DNA of 36,492 bases from an uncultured Acidimicrobiales bacterium. Lineage in GTDB: Bacteria; Actinomycetota; Acidimicrobiia; Acidimicrobiales; SHLQ01. The stretch covers positions 1 through 36,492 of the forward strand of contig CAKZVC010000115.1 in NCBI GenBank assembly GCA_937922235.1, in the 5' to 3' direction. The position numbers and the translations under genes are program-made. Numbering within the stretch: the stretch's first letter is position 1; every line of letters starts with the position of its first letter. Shown one piece after another: positions 16,904 through 25,167 of this stretch. The notes below the pieces were generated by a model. It ran no database searches, was not told the origin of the DNA, and saw only the letters and a program-made list of their open reading frames with translations.

Positions 16904-18370
16904 TTATAAGTCTTCGAGTGGTGCCCAGGTGCTGTGGGTACCGCTTGAGATGCGCTCGGGAAGGCGGATGCGTGCAACTGGCTCATCGTTGGGGCGGGAT
17001 GCGTCGAGAATGATGCACTCGGAGCGATCGTTCACCATGTCGCTGGCAAACGTCACGAGATAGCCGTCGTCTTCTGCGGTTGCTGCAGTGCGGGGGGCCA
17101 TCACCGTTTCGCTGACATAGACGCCCTCGCCAAAGTCGACGACCGTCTCTGAGCCGGTTGCGTGGTCTCGCTTGATGAGCCCGTCGAATGCGAACACGTC
17201 GTGGGCGCATCGGGCTTCGTAGCTGTAGCGGTATGGGCGGCCACCGTAGCGGCCGTTGATCATCGGGAACTCCGAGCATCGATCGGTTAGCTGCTCTTCG
17301 GTGGTCTGGCCGGTGACGAGGTTGAAGCGCCAGCGATGGGCGCGTGCTTCGAGCTTGTTCATGTCGAGGGTTTCAAAACCCTTGTTCACGCCCACGCCTC
17401 GTGCTGCGCCTCGCGCCGTCGGATTGTGTTGGAAGAATCCGTCGAGAACGACTTCGTCGCCATCTTCGTAGGCGTTAGCCCAGTGCAGGACGAAGGTCGG
17501 GTCGGCTTCGAACCAGCGGATGTCGTCGGTTGATCCGTGGCGCGGGATGAGCGCGAACCGGCTCGGCATATCTCGCTTGAAGGTGTTGCTGTAGTAGCCG
17601 TCGGCGAGCGCTTGGGGATCCCAGAAGAGCGGCAGATCGTTGAGGATCGTCCAGTTCTCGGTGAAGGCAATGTCGTGAGGGAGACGCGGGCCCGGAAGAG
17701 GAACGTCGACGTAGTTGGTCACCTCGCCGTTCTTGTCGACGACGCCGTAGTGCATGAAGGGCGCGTTGGCGCTGTAGTTGAAGAACAGCAGCTCGCCCGT
17801 GTGTTCGTCGAGCTTGGGGTGAGCAGAGACTCCCTCGTCGGGGAAGAAACCGTTCCATTCGGTCTTGCCGTGCTGTTCGAGGGTTCGCGGGTCGAGGGCA
17901 TACAGCTCGCCGCATTGATAGAAGCTGGCCAGGACTTCACCGCGGTGCACGATGACATCGGTGCTGGCGTTGTCCTTCATCATGGTTCGCGCACCGGAGC
18001 CCGTGGGGGCGATTGCGTTCGACGGATGCTCGGTGATGCCGGCCCACAGGCTTTGCTTGGCCTCTTGTTCGGCAAGAAACCCGTCGGTGCGTACAAAGCG
18101 ACTGGCGTACGTTGCCTCGCCCGCCTCGAAGCTGATCGAGTGCAAGAGACCGTCACCGTCGAACGGGTGATACCGCTTGATCGGTTCGAAGAGGGCGACC
18201 TCGGTATTGCGAATGTAGACCCCGTTGAGGTCGTCGGGGATCACACCGATGACGTCAAGATCCCATGCAGTGAACTCGTTTGGCTGCGATTTCCAAATGC
18301 CGGTTCGGTATGGGTGATCGTCGTCGGGCGGCAGTGCGGTATCGACGGTGTTGCGGTATTCGATCTGCAT
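16904..18370 (-). CDS. Carotenoid oxygenase (RPE65/CCD family)
   Basis: From ATG 18370 the product has 488 residues, the usual family length. Blade motifs of the seven-bladed propeller are visible: GVYIRNTEV near the start, YHPFDGDGLLHSISFEAGEATYASRFV, PRLPHDIAFTENW with an iron-binding His, FVLHWANAYEDGDEVVLDGF with another, and the C-terminal SSGTHSTWAP with the last. Four His bind Fe(II). The family cleaves carotenoids, apocarotenoids or stilbenes at a double bond. The substrate is unknown. The start is taken at 18370 because AAAGGGCCC precedes it and conserved sequence begins soon after. A longer in-frame version would overlap the divergent TetR gene. The TetR gene next door is the likely regulator. 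Confidence 0.92.
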   Translation of the reverse strand: MQIEYRNTVDTALPPDDDHPYRTGIWKSQPNEFTAWDLDVIGVIPDDLNGVYIRNTEVALFEPIKRYHPFDGDGLLHSISFEAGEATYASRFVRTDGFLAEQEAKQSLWAGITEHPSNAIAPTGSGARTMMKDNASTDVIVHRGEVLASFYQCGELYALDPRTLEQHGKTEWNGFFPDEGVSAHPKLDEHTGELLFFNYSANAPFMHYGVVDKNGEVTNYVDVPLPGPRLPHDIAFTENWTILNDLPLFWDPQALADGYYSNTFKRDMPSRFALIPRHGSTDDIRWFEADPTFVLHWANAYEDGDEVVLDGFFQHNPTARGAARGVGVNKGFETLDMNKLEARAHRWRFNLVTGQTTEEQLTDRCSEFPMINGRYGGRPYRYSYEARCAHDVFAFDGLIKRDHATGSETVVDFGEGVYVSETVMAPRTAATAEDDGYLVTFASDMVNDRSECIILDASRPNDEPVARIRLPERISSGTHSTWAPLEDL

Positions 18371-18407
18371 GATGGGCCCTTTGACGGCTGTGAGTTTTAC
18401 GAGTGTT

Positions 18408-18443
18408 ACTTTACAATCGTGCTCAGCGTACTGGAATCGTGCT
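18408..18443. promoter_or_regulatory. Probable promoter and direct-repeat operator between carotenoid oxygenase and TetR genes
   Basis: On the minus strand TAAAGT (18413-18408) fits a -10 box for the oxygenase gene. Two copies of AATCGTGCT at 18415-18423 and 18435-18443 are spaced exactly 20 bases apart, near two helical turns, and flank CAGCGTACTG. Such paired sites in a divergent TetR promoter usually bind the regulator. This assignment is inference. Confidence 0.4.
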
Positions 18444-18481
18444 GAACTGTCGAGACACGCGCCACGTGCCAAAGGGGTCAG

Positions 18482-19093
18482 ATGAAGCTGCTTCACGATG
18501 ATGAACATGGTGCTGCCCGCACGAGCACCGCCCGGACCGCTCGCTCGCGCCGCACCCGAGCTGCGCTAGTGGCAGCTGTTCGAGAACAGCTCCAGGCGAC
18601 TGGCGAATTCACTGCCGACACTGTCGCCGAGCGTGCCGACTGCTCCCCTGCCACGTTCTATGGCCACTTCGCCACGAAGGACGACGCACTCACCGCTGCG
18701 TTCGAGCTCGTCCTCATCGAGATGTTCGAGATGCTCCGAGACACGGTCACCGCGGAGCGCATCGAACGCGGCGAAACCGAGCTGATGATCGGCGATTTCG
18801 TTACCGCACAGGCCCGAGCGTTCCGAGTTGACAGCCTCGTGTTCCGAGCCGCGCTCGCCCGCCTGCCGTTTCACAAGAACCTGCGCCGGTTGTATCGCGA
18901 GGCCGAGCGAGTTTCCCTCGAGCACCTCGCTCTCACACTGGGAGACAAGGCGCTTGCCGAGCGCTTCCTGGTGATGTCGCAAGGCTTGAACAACCCCCGC
19001 GCCCTCCCGCCAAAGGCCGGCCATATCCGTCAGGCCTACGTCGGGTCTCTCATCGGCATGGTTTCCGAAAGCAGCAGGTCCAAAGATTTGTGA
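18482..19093 (+). CDS. TetR/AcrR family transcriptional regulator
   Basis: This is a 203-residue protein. Residues about 22-68 form the TetR DNA-binding domain (SRRTRAALVAAVREQL, then FTADTVAERADCSPATFYGHFATKDDALTAAF with the canonical helix-turn-helix). The C-terminal part is an all-helical ligand-binding and dimerisation region with no recognisable ligand class. AAAGGGG lies just before ATG 18482. It is divergent from the carotenoid oxygenase gene, the normal arrangement for a local repressor. Its last codons and stop (TGA 19091-19093) lie inside the first copy of a 60-base tandem duplication that continues to the MarR promoter. Confidence 0.93.
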   Translation: MKLLHDDEHGAARTSTARTARSRRTRAALVAAVREQLQATGEFTADTVAERADCSPATFYGHFATKDDALTAAFELVLIEMFEMLRDTVTAERIERGETELMIGDFVTAQARAFRVDSLVFRAALARLPFHKNLRRLYREAERVSLEHLALTLGDKALAERFLVMSQGLNNPRALPPKAGHIRQAYVGSLIGMVSESSRSKDL

Positions 19094-19200
19094 CGATTTT
19101 CAGACCGTAGCGGTCAGTAAATCTGTACAAATCTTGGCCTCGGGTTTTTGTGTCGATTTTCTGACCGTAGTGGTCGGAAAGTCTGTACAAATCTTGGCGG
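19081..19200. repeat. 60-base imperfect tandem duplication before the MarR/kynurenine operon
   Basis: 19081-19140 and 19141-19200 align without gaps, with 47 of 60 bases identical by eye. Each copy holds a central dyad: GACCG-TAG-CGGTC in copy 1 and GACC-GTAGT-GGTC in copy 2. Each ends TCTGTACAAATCTTGGC. In copy 1, AAGATTTGT (19083-19091) also pairs with ACAAATCTT (19127-19135), closing a long hairpin that starts in the last codons of the TetR gene. It may be an operator pair or a hairpin terminator for the TetR transcript. Both readings are inference. Confidence 0.75.
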
Positions 19201-19236
19201 TTGACTTTAGATTCATATGAATATATTGTCGTCGGC
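19201..19236 (+). promoter_or_regulatory. Promoter and palindromic operator of the MarR-kynurenine operon
   Basis: TTGACT (19201-19206) and TATATT (19222-19227) form -35 and -10 boxes with a 15-base spacer. Between them lies the perfect 12-base palindrome ATTCATATGAAT (19211-19222). The GTG start of the MarR gene follows TATATT after nine bases, so transcription and translation may begin together. A palindrome inside the promoter just ahead of a MarR gene fits autorepression and control of the pathway operon. Confidence 0.6.
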
Positions 19237-19719
19237 GTGACCAGCGGTTTCCTCGACGACTATCTGCCGTACCTCCTACGGCGCGCCGACCAAACGCTGT
19301 CTCAGCCTTTCTACAACGTGCTCGCCGACTCTGACGTTGGCCGTTCGGAGTGGCGCGTACTTGCGGTGCTTGAAGAGCTCGGCGAAATGACTGTTGCCGA
19401 ACTGACCGCTAACGCGCTCAGCCCGCAACCGACAGTGACGCACGCAGTGAAGCGCCTGGAAGAACGTGGCCTCGTCACTCGCACGCCCGGTGAACACGAC
19501 AAGCGCCAACGCATCATCGCCATCACTACCGATGGCTCGATTCTCACCCAGTCGCTTCTCACGCAAGCACGCGAACTCGAGGCCGCCGCCCTCGAGCAGC
19601 TCGGCGATCTCACTGATCTCATCGATCAGTTACGAGTGATCACCACTGCTGTTGAAGCCCAGACCTCACCTGCCGATTCACCACCTGTAAGCAATTCACC
19701 TGTGAGCAAGGCCTCGTGA
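19237..19719 (+). CDS. MarR family transcriptional regulator, probable regulator of tryptophan catabolism
   Basis: From GTG 19237 the product has 160 residues with a winged helix-turn-helix: SEWRVLAVLEELGEMTVAELTANALSPQPTVTHAVKRLEERGLVTRTPGEHDKRQRI is split over helices and wing, ending in the DxRxxxI-type wing typical of MarR. Flanking helices make the dimer. An in-frame TTG at 19201 is rejected as start because it lies on the -35 box and would place the operator palindrome inside the gene. The 3-hydroxyanthranilate dioxygenase gene begins 25 bases after the stop. MarR proteins often sense aromatic compounds, so a kynurenine-pathway metabolite is a reasonable inducer (inference). Confidence 0.9.
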   Translation: MTSGFLDDYLPYLLRRADQTLSQPFYNVLADSDVGRSEWRVLAVLEELGEMTVAELTANALSPQPTVTHAVKRLEERGLVTRTPGEHDKRQRIIAITTDGSILTQSLLTQARELEAAALEQLGDLTDLIDQLRVITTAVEAQTSPADSPPVSNSPVSKAS

Positions 19720-19744
19720 ATACCTCGACCATCAAGGAGTCCCG

Positions 19745-20317
19745 ATGACTGAGCCCGACCGCACGATCTACGACCCTAAAGACGTAGCCGACCGGCGTCC
19801 GTTCAATCTTCACCAATGGATCGACGATCACCGCGAAGAACTCACCCCGCCAGTCTCGAACAAACAGGTCTGGCGCGAAGCCGACATGATCATCATGATC
19901 GTCGGCGGCGGAAACGAACGAAACGACTTCCATGACGATCCCCGCGAAGAGTTCTTCTACCAACTCAAGGGCGACATGATCCTCTGGCTGTGGCCCGAAG
20001 AAGGAACACCGCCATTCCCCATGCCAATCGCCGAGGGCGAGATCTATCTGCTGCCGCCACACCTTCGTCATTCGCCCCAGCGCCCTGACCCCGAGTCGGT
20101 CGGCCTGGTCGTCGAGTACCAACGAGACATCGGCGAGCTCGACGGCTTCGAGTGGGCATGCACCAACTGCAACAACGTCGTCCATCGCGTCGAACTTCAA
20201 GTACAGGCGATCGACAAGGACCTTCCACCGCTGTTCCGAGCGTTCAACGAAGACGAAGAAGCACGCACCTGCCCGACGTGCAGCACGCTGCACGCCGGAA
20301 AGGATGGCCGCCTGTGA
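19745..20317 (+). CDS. haaO: 3-hydroxyanthranilate 3,4-dioxygenase
   Basis: This 190-residue cupin opens the ring of 3-hydroxyanthranilate to give 2-amino-3-carboxymuconate semialdehyde (ACMS). The conserved segment GGGNERNDFHDDPREEFFYQLKGD (split here as GGGNERNDFHDDP and REEFFYQLKGD) carries iron ligands His63 and Glu69. LLPPHLRHSPQRP carries the third ligand His109 and the substrate Arg. Two CxxC pairs near the C-terminus (CTNC 139-142, CPTC 176-179) form the rubredoxin-like second metal site found in bacterial enzymes. AAGGAG precedes the ATG. The stop overlaps the GTG of the kynureninase gene by four bases. Confidence 0.97.
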   Translation: MTEPDRTIYDPKDVADRRPFNLHQWIDDHREELTPPVSNKQVWREADMIIMIVGGGNERNDFHDDPREEFFYQLKGDMILWLWPEEGTPPFPMPIAEGEIYLLPPHLRHSPQRPDPESVGLVVEYQRDIGELDGFEWACTNCNNVVHRVELQVQAIDKDLPPLFRAFNEDEEARTCPTCSTLHAGKDGRL

Positions 20318-21555
20318 GCGCTCCCACGGCAGCACAGCTTGACGCAGCCGATCCGCTCGCACGGTTTCGCGACGAGTTCGAAATTCCCGAGGGCATCTAT
20401 CTCGTGGGCAACTCACTCGGCGCGCTCCCCCGTCGCACCCGTGACTACGTGAACATCGAGCTTGATCGCTGGGGGTCGCTTGGCGTCGAGGGCCACTTCA
20501 CTGGCGACCTGGCGTGGAAGGACTATCACGAGCTCGTGCCCGAACAGCTCGCTCGGCTCGTTGGTGCGTACAACGACGAAGTCGTTGCGATGAACGCGCT
20601 GACCGTCAACCTGCACCTGCTGATGATCAGCTTCTATCAACCGAATCCTCAGCGTCACAAGGTGCTCATCGAATCGCACGCATTTCCTTCTGATCACTTC
20701 GCCGTGGAGTCACAAATTCGCCAGCGCGGCTACAACCCGAGCGAATCACTGATCACCGTCTCACCTCGACCGGGTGAAGACACACTGCACAAGGACGACA
20801 TCCTCGGAGCGATTGTTGAACATGGCAACGAGCTGGCGCTCGTCATGTTGCCAGGCGTCCACTACTACACCGGCCAGGCCCTGCCAATGTCCGAAATCGC
20901 TGAGGTTGCACACTCCGTGGGAGCACGTGTTGGTTTCGATATTGCCCACGCTGCGGGCAATATCGAACTTCAACTGCACGACTGGAACGTCGACTTCGCA
21001 GCGTGGTGCACCTACAAGTACCTCAACACCGGACCAGGTGGCGTTGGCTGCGCGTTCGTCCACCAGCGACACATCGACAACCAGATGCTGCCGAAACTCC
21101 TCGGCTGGTGGGGCACGAACCCCGCAACGCGATTCCGAATGGCGACGGAGTTTGATCCAATCCCAACCGTTGAGTCATGGCAGATGTCGAACGCGTCGAT
21201 CCTCCCGATGGCAGCCCTTCGCTCATCCCTCGACATCATCGACGAAGCGGGTGGCATCTCGGCGCTTCGTCGCAAGTCCGTCCAACAGATCGAGTATCTC
21301 GATCGCCGGTTGAACGAGTCGCTTAGCGGCCGAGTGGTGAACCTCACGCCAACGCCAATGCATGAACGAGGCTGCCAGTTTGCGCTCCAGGTCACCAGCG
21401 GAAACGGCCGGGAGGTTTTTGCCGCCCTCGAAGAGGCCCGCGCATTTTGCGATTGGCGAGAGCCTGACGTCATTCGGGCAGCGCCGGTTCCGCTGTACAA
21501 CTCGTTCGACGACATCGATCGGTTCGTCACCATCCTCGAGGACGTCGTCGCATGA
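20314..21555 (+). CDS. kynU: Kynureninase
   Basis: This 413-residue PLP enzyme of fold type I splits 3-hydroxykynurenine into 3-hydroxyanthranilate and alanine. Visible are GIYLVGNSLGALPRR near the N-terminus, FDIAHAAGN with the PLP-ring Asp (209), and WCTYKYLNTGPGG with the Schiff-base lysine (235). The start at GTG 20314, inside the preceding stop (GTGA), gives the usual family length. A longer in-frame version starting at 20152 would add Arg-rich, non-conserved sequence and overlap the dioxygenase gene by 160 bases. The stop overlaps the next ATG by four bases, so translation is probably coupled. Confidence 0.97.
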   Translation: MSAPTAAQLDAADPLARFRDEFEIPEGIYLVGNSLGALPRRTRDYVNIELDRWGSLGVEGHFTGDLAWKDYHELVPEQLARLVGAYNDEVVAMNALTVNLHLLMISFYQPNPQRHKVLIESHAFPSDHFAVESQIRQRGYNPSESLITVSPRPGEDTLHKDDILGAIVEHGNELALVMLPGVHYYTGQALPMSEIAEVAHSVGARVGFDIAHAAGNIELQLHDWNVDFAAWCTYKYLNTGPGGVGCAFVHQRHIDNQMLPKLLGWWGTNPATRFRMATEFDPIPTVESWQMSNASILPMAALRSSLDIIDEAGGISALRRKSVQQIEYLDRRLNESLSGRVVNLTPTPMHERGCQFALQVTSGNGREVFAALEEARAFCDWREPDVIRAAPVPLYNSFDDIDRFVTILEDVVA

Positions 21556-22916
21556 CCTCAACGCACCCGCACGGGCCCATCGTGGTTGTCGGCGCTGGCC
21601 AGGCTGGAGCGATCCTGTCGATCTACCTGGCTCGACAGGGCCACGACGTCATGGTCTACGAAAGCCGACCCGACCTACGCCGAACCGACATCGATGCCGG
21701 CCGTTCGATCAACCTTGCCCTCGCCACTCGCGGCATCGTCCCGCTTATCGACGTGGGCGTCATTGCCCAGGTTGACGAAATCACCATCCCAATGCGCGGC
21801 CGGATGGTGCATGTCGACGCCGACCCGACCCCCGACCTGCAGCCCTATGGCTCGCAGGCACACGAGGTCATTCATTCGGTGTCTCGGTCTGACCTAAACG
21901 CCATCCTGCTCGATGCTGCCGAGGCGACGGGCAAGGTCACGATCGAGTTCGAAGCCGCCGTGTCGTCGATCAACTTCGAAGCATCGACCATCGTTTTCGA
22001 CGATGGCCGCACCGAGCCATTCGGTGTCGTCTTTGGTGCCGATGGTGCGGGCTCACGGGTGCGAAAGGCCATGGGCCTTGTGGGTGCATGTGACTTCGGC
22101 ACCGAGTGGCTCGACCACGACTACAAAGAACTGACGCTTCCGCCGAGTCCCGACGGCAGCCATCGCATCGACCCGAACGCGTTGCACATCTGGCCGAAGG
22201 GCGAGTTCATGTTGATCGCGCTCGCAAACCCCGAAGGCGACTTCACCGTCACGCTGTTCGCTCCGAAGACGACCTTCGCCGAGCTCGACGCGCTCGACGC
22301 GATTCAGAAGTTCTTCGAGACTGAGTTTGCGGCCTTTACCGAACTGGTGCCCGACGTGGCCGAGCAGTTCTTGCAGAACCCGACTGGCCGATTAGGAACC
22401 CTCCGCGCCACCGGGTGGAACTACGAAGACCGCGCCGTCATCGTCGGCGACGCCGCACACGCGATTGTTCCGTTTCACGGGCAAGGCATGAACGCCGCGC
22501 TCGAATCGGTTCGGTCGCTCGACGCTCACATGCGCAAGAACCCCGACGACTGGGCCACGGCCTTCGCCAACTATTCCGCCGAGCGAAAGCCTGATGCCGA
22601 CGCCATTGCTGACATGGCGCTCGGCAACTACATCGAGATGCGTTCGGGAGTTGTCGACCCCGACTATCTCGCCAAGCGCGAACTCGCCCTCGAGCTCGAA
22701 CAGCGTCACCCCGACCATCTCAAGCCTCGCTACAACATGGTCATGTTCTCGACCATGCCGTACTCCGAGGCGCAACAACGTGCCCATGACCAGGCCGAGA
22801 TCATCGCATCGTCGATCGCCGATCCATCTATCGATGTTGACGCCTTGATCGCCGCCCTTCCAGAACTTCCCCCACTCGACCCACTCGCCGACCCGACCGC
22901 ATTGAGCACCTCATGA
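21552..22916 (+). CDS. kmo: Kynurenine 3-monooxygenase
   Basis: This is a 454-residue FAD-dependent aromatic hydroxylase (group A), converting kynurenine to 3-hydroxykynurenine with NADPH and O2. The N-terminal dinucleotide motif is VVVGAGQAGAILSIYLARQG, followed by an acidic YESRPDLRR that matches KMO. The second FAD motif is VGDAAHAIVPFHGQGMNAALE (about 297-317). GRSINLALATRG near residue 55 is also typical of KMO. The last part lacks a clear membrane helix, as in bacterial KMO. Both ends overlap the neighbouring genes by ATGA, placing it firmly in the kynurenine operon. Confidence 0.96.
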   Translation: MTSTHPHGPIVVVGAGQAGAILSIYLARQGHDVMVYESRPDLRRTDIDAGRSINLALATRGIVPLIDVGVIAQVDEITIPMRGRMVHVDADPTPDLQPYGSQAHEVIHSVSRSDLNAILLDAAEATGKVTIEFEAAVSSINFEASTIVFDDGRTEPFGVVFGADGAGSRVRKAMGLVGACDFGTEWLDHDYKELTLPPSPDGSHRIDPNALHIWPKGEFMLIALANPEGDFTVTLFAPKTTFAELDALDAIQKFFETEFAAFTELVPDVAEQFLQNPTGRLGTLRATGWNYEDRAVIVGDAAHAIVPFHGQGMNAALESVRSLDAHMRKNPDDWATAFANYSAERKPDADAIADMALGNYIEMRSGVVDPDYLAKRELALELEQRHPDHLKPRYNMVMFSTMPYSEAQQRAHDQAEIIASSIADPSIDVDALIAALPELPPLDPLADPTALSTS

Positions 22917-23710
22917 CTTCCAACGAACTGACCTACGGCAGCTATCTCAAGATCCCAGAACTGCTCGAACTGCAGCAATGCGAATCGATTGATGAAGCCA
23001 CCGGCAAGCCCGAGCACGACGAAACGCTGTTCATCATTATCCACCAGGTATACGAGCTGTGGTTCAAGCAAGTGCTCCACGAGCTCGACTACATCGTCGA
23101 GCTAATGAACGCCGACAAGATCGGAGGCGCCCGCCACCACTTGCGCCGAGTGCTCACGATCGTGAAGACCATGGTCGGGCAGATCGACATTCTCGAGACG
23201 ATGACGCCGGCCGAGTTCGCCAGCTTCCGGTCGTTCCTCGCCAACGCCAGCGGCTTCCAGTCGGCGCAGTTCCGCGAGCTCGAGTTCATGCTCGGCGTGA
23301 AAGACCGAGTGCAGATCGGCTGGTTCGCCGGCCCTGAAGCCGAACGTCTCGAGAAGCGGCATGCGGCGCCGACGTTGTGGGATGCGTTCATTGGCGTGCT
23401 AGCCCGAAGCGGCTTTGGCATACCCGACGACGTACTCAATCGCGATGTCAGCCAACCCATCGTCGAAAACTCCGCGGTGCAACAAACGATCATCGAGCAC
23501 TACGGCGACGAAGGCTTCGCCGGCCTGTGCGAGATGATGACCGACCTCGACGAAGGCATCCAAGAGTGGCGCTACCGCCACGTGATGATGGTTCGCCGCA
23601 CGATCGGGACCAAGCCGGGAACTGGCGGCTCTGACGGCGCTTCGTATCTTGCGACCACCCTCTTCAAACCCGCCTTCCCCGACCTGTGGGCAATTCGCAC
23701 CGCGTTCTAA
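22913..23710 (+). CDS. kynA: Tryptophan 2,3-dioxygenase
   Basis: This 265-residue haem enzyme opens the indole ring of tryptophan to N-formylkynurenine, the entry step of the pathway. The signature IIIHQVYELWFKQVLHELD (41-59) carries the active-site His44. RYRHVMMVRRTIGTKPGTGGS near the C-terminus carries the haem-ligand His (about 223) and the substrate-binding loop. The length is standard for bacterial enzymes. Its ATG overlaps the monooxygenase stop. It comes last of the four pathway enzymes, so gene order runs opposite to reaction order. The aldehyde dehydrogenase gene begins ten bases later. Confidence 0.97.
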   Translation: MTSNELTYGSYLKIPELLELQQCESIDEATGKPEHDETLFIIIHQVYELWFKQVLHELDYIVELMNADKIGGARHHLRRVLTIVKTMVGQIDILETMTPAEFASFRSFLANASGFQSAQFRELEFMLGVKDRVQIGWFAGPEAERLEKRHAAPTLWDAFIGVLARSGFGIPDDVLNRDVSQPIVENSAVQQTIIEHYGDEGFAGLCEMMTDLDEGIQEWRYRHVMMVRRTIGTKPGTGGSDGASYLATTLFKPAFPDLWAIRTAF

Positions 23711-23720
23711 GGACCTCTCA

Positions 23721-25157
23721 ATGACCACATACCCAGAGCTCAAACTCTTCATCAACGGCGAATGGCGCTCTACCGGCGAGACGCTTTCCGTCGTCAACCC
23801 ATCGACGGAGCAGGAGATCGGCCGCGTTCCCGTTGCAACCCAAGCCGACCTCGATGACGCCTTGGCCGCGGCCGATGCTGGCTTCGCCGTGTGGAGTCAG
23901 AAGTCGCCGAAGGAACGAAGCGACCTTGTGCGAGCTGCCGCTGCACTCCTGCGCGAACGCCAAGACGAGATCGCCTACGCAATCACCGCCGAACATGGGA
24001 AGCCCTTCCGCCAAGCACAACTCGAGGTCATTCGGGGTTGTGAGTTCTTTGAGTGGGACGCTGGCGAGGCCATGCGCACGTACGGTCGTGTGATCCCGTC
24101 TGCACCGGGCATCAAGTACATCGTGCATCATCAGCCGATCGGCCCAGTCGCCGCGTTCTCTCCCTGGAACTTCCCGATGAGCCAGCCGGCTCGCAAGGTT
24201 GCCGGTGCCGTTGCGTCGGGCTGTTCGATCATCTTGAAGGCAGCCGAAGAGACTCCGGCCGGCGCAATGCACATCGCCAAGGCGTTCGACGATGTTGGTC
24301 TGCCTCCTGGCGTTCTCAACCTGGTCTCCGGCGTGCCCGCCGACATCTCGTCGTATCTGATTCCCGACGAGCGCATCAACTTGGTGGCCTTCACCGGATC
24401 AACTGCGGTCGGCAAGCACCTCACCGGTATCGCTTCCGACAACATGACGCCCGTGCTGATGGAGCTCGGCGGCCACGCTCCCGTCATCGTCTGCGAAGAC
24501 ACCGACGTCGAAGCTGCAGCGATCAGCTCGGCGATTCGCAAGATGCGCAATGCCGGTCAGGTGTGCACGTCACCGACCCGATTCTTTGTGCACGATGACA
24601 TCTTCGAGCAGTTTGTCGATGTGTTCACCAAGCGCTGCGCAGAGACAGTCGTTGGTGACGGCATGGCGCCGGGCATCGAGATGGGCCCGCTCGCTCACGA
24701 TCGTCGCATCGGTGTGATGGAAGAGCTTGTGGCGGACGCAGTTGATGTCGGGTCCGACCTCCTGACCGGCGGCAAACGCATTGGCGAGACCGGATACTTC
24801 TTCGAGCCAACCGTTATTGCCAATGTGCCCGACCACGCCAGGGTCATGCAGGTCGAACCGTTCGGTCCGCTCGCCGTAGTGAACTCGGTCGGCTCGCTCG
24901 ACGAAGCCATCTCGCAAGCAAACTCGGTGCCCTACGGCCTCTCGGCCTACGGGTTCACCAACCGGTCTGACTACGCCGACCGCATGGTCGACAACGTCGA
25001 GGCCGGAACCCTCTCGATCAACACGCTCGAAGCGTCGCTACCCGAAACGCCGTTCGGTGGCGTCAAGTCATCGGGTTACGGCCGCGAAGGCGGAGCCGAA
25101 GGCCTCAGCCACTACACCGTCGTCAAGAACGTCTCCCACAGCGTCAACATCGTCTAA
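23721..25157 (+). CDS. NAD(P)-dependent aldehyde dehydrogenase in the tryptophan cluster
   Basis: This is a 478-residue ALDH superfamily member. Visible are SPWNFP with Asn150, the cofactor helix FTGSTAVGK (224-232), catalytic base Glu248 in MELGGHAP, and catalytic Cys282 in AGQVCTSPTRF. NTLEASLPETPFGGVKSSGYGREGG marks the C-terminal bridging region in succinate-semialdehyde-type enzymes. Its position suggests oxidation of a semialdehyde made from ACMS, such as 2-aminomuconate semialdehyde. ALDH specificity cannot be read from motifs. The ATG at 23721 gives the normal N-terminus (LKLFINGEW) and has AAGGA upstream. A longer in-frame version overlapping the dioxygenase gene is rejected. Confidence 0.9.
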   Translation: MTTYPELKLFINGEWRSTGETLSVVNPSTEQEIGRVPVATQADLDDALAAADAGFAVWSQKSPKERSDLVRAAAALLRERQDEIAYAITAEHGKPFRQAQLEVIRGCEFFEWDAGEAMRTYGRVIPSAPGIKYIVHHQPIGPVAAFSPWNFPMSQPARKVAGAVASGCSIILKAAEETPAGAMHIAKAFDDVGLPPGVLNLVSGVPADISSYLIPDERINLVAFTGSTAVGKHLTGIASDNMTPVLMELGGHAPVIVCEDTDVEAAAISSAIRKMRNAGQVCTSPTRFFVHDDIFEQFVDVFTKRCAETVVGDGMAPGIEMGPLAHDRRIGVMEELVADAVDVGSDLLTGGKRIGETGYFFEPTVIANVPDHARVMQVEPFGPLAVVNSVGSLDEAISQANSVPYGLSAYGFTNRSDYADRMVDNVEAGTLSINTLEASLPETPFGGVKSSGYGREGGAEGLSHYTVVKNVSHSVNIV

Positions 25158-25167
25158 ACACACCAAC

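Noticed and set aside
17537..18445. Plus-strand open frame of 302 codons opposite the carotenoid oxygenase
   Set aside because: It is antisense to a complete oxygenase with all expected His motifs and has no recognisable domain.
20152..20313. N-terminal extension of kynureninase
   Set aside because: It is Arg/Ser-rich, overlaps the 3-HAA dioxygenase by 160 bases, and is unnecessary because GTG 20314 gives a standard-length enzyme.
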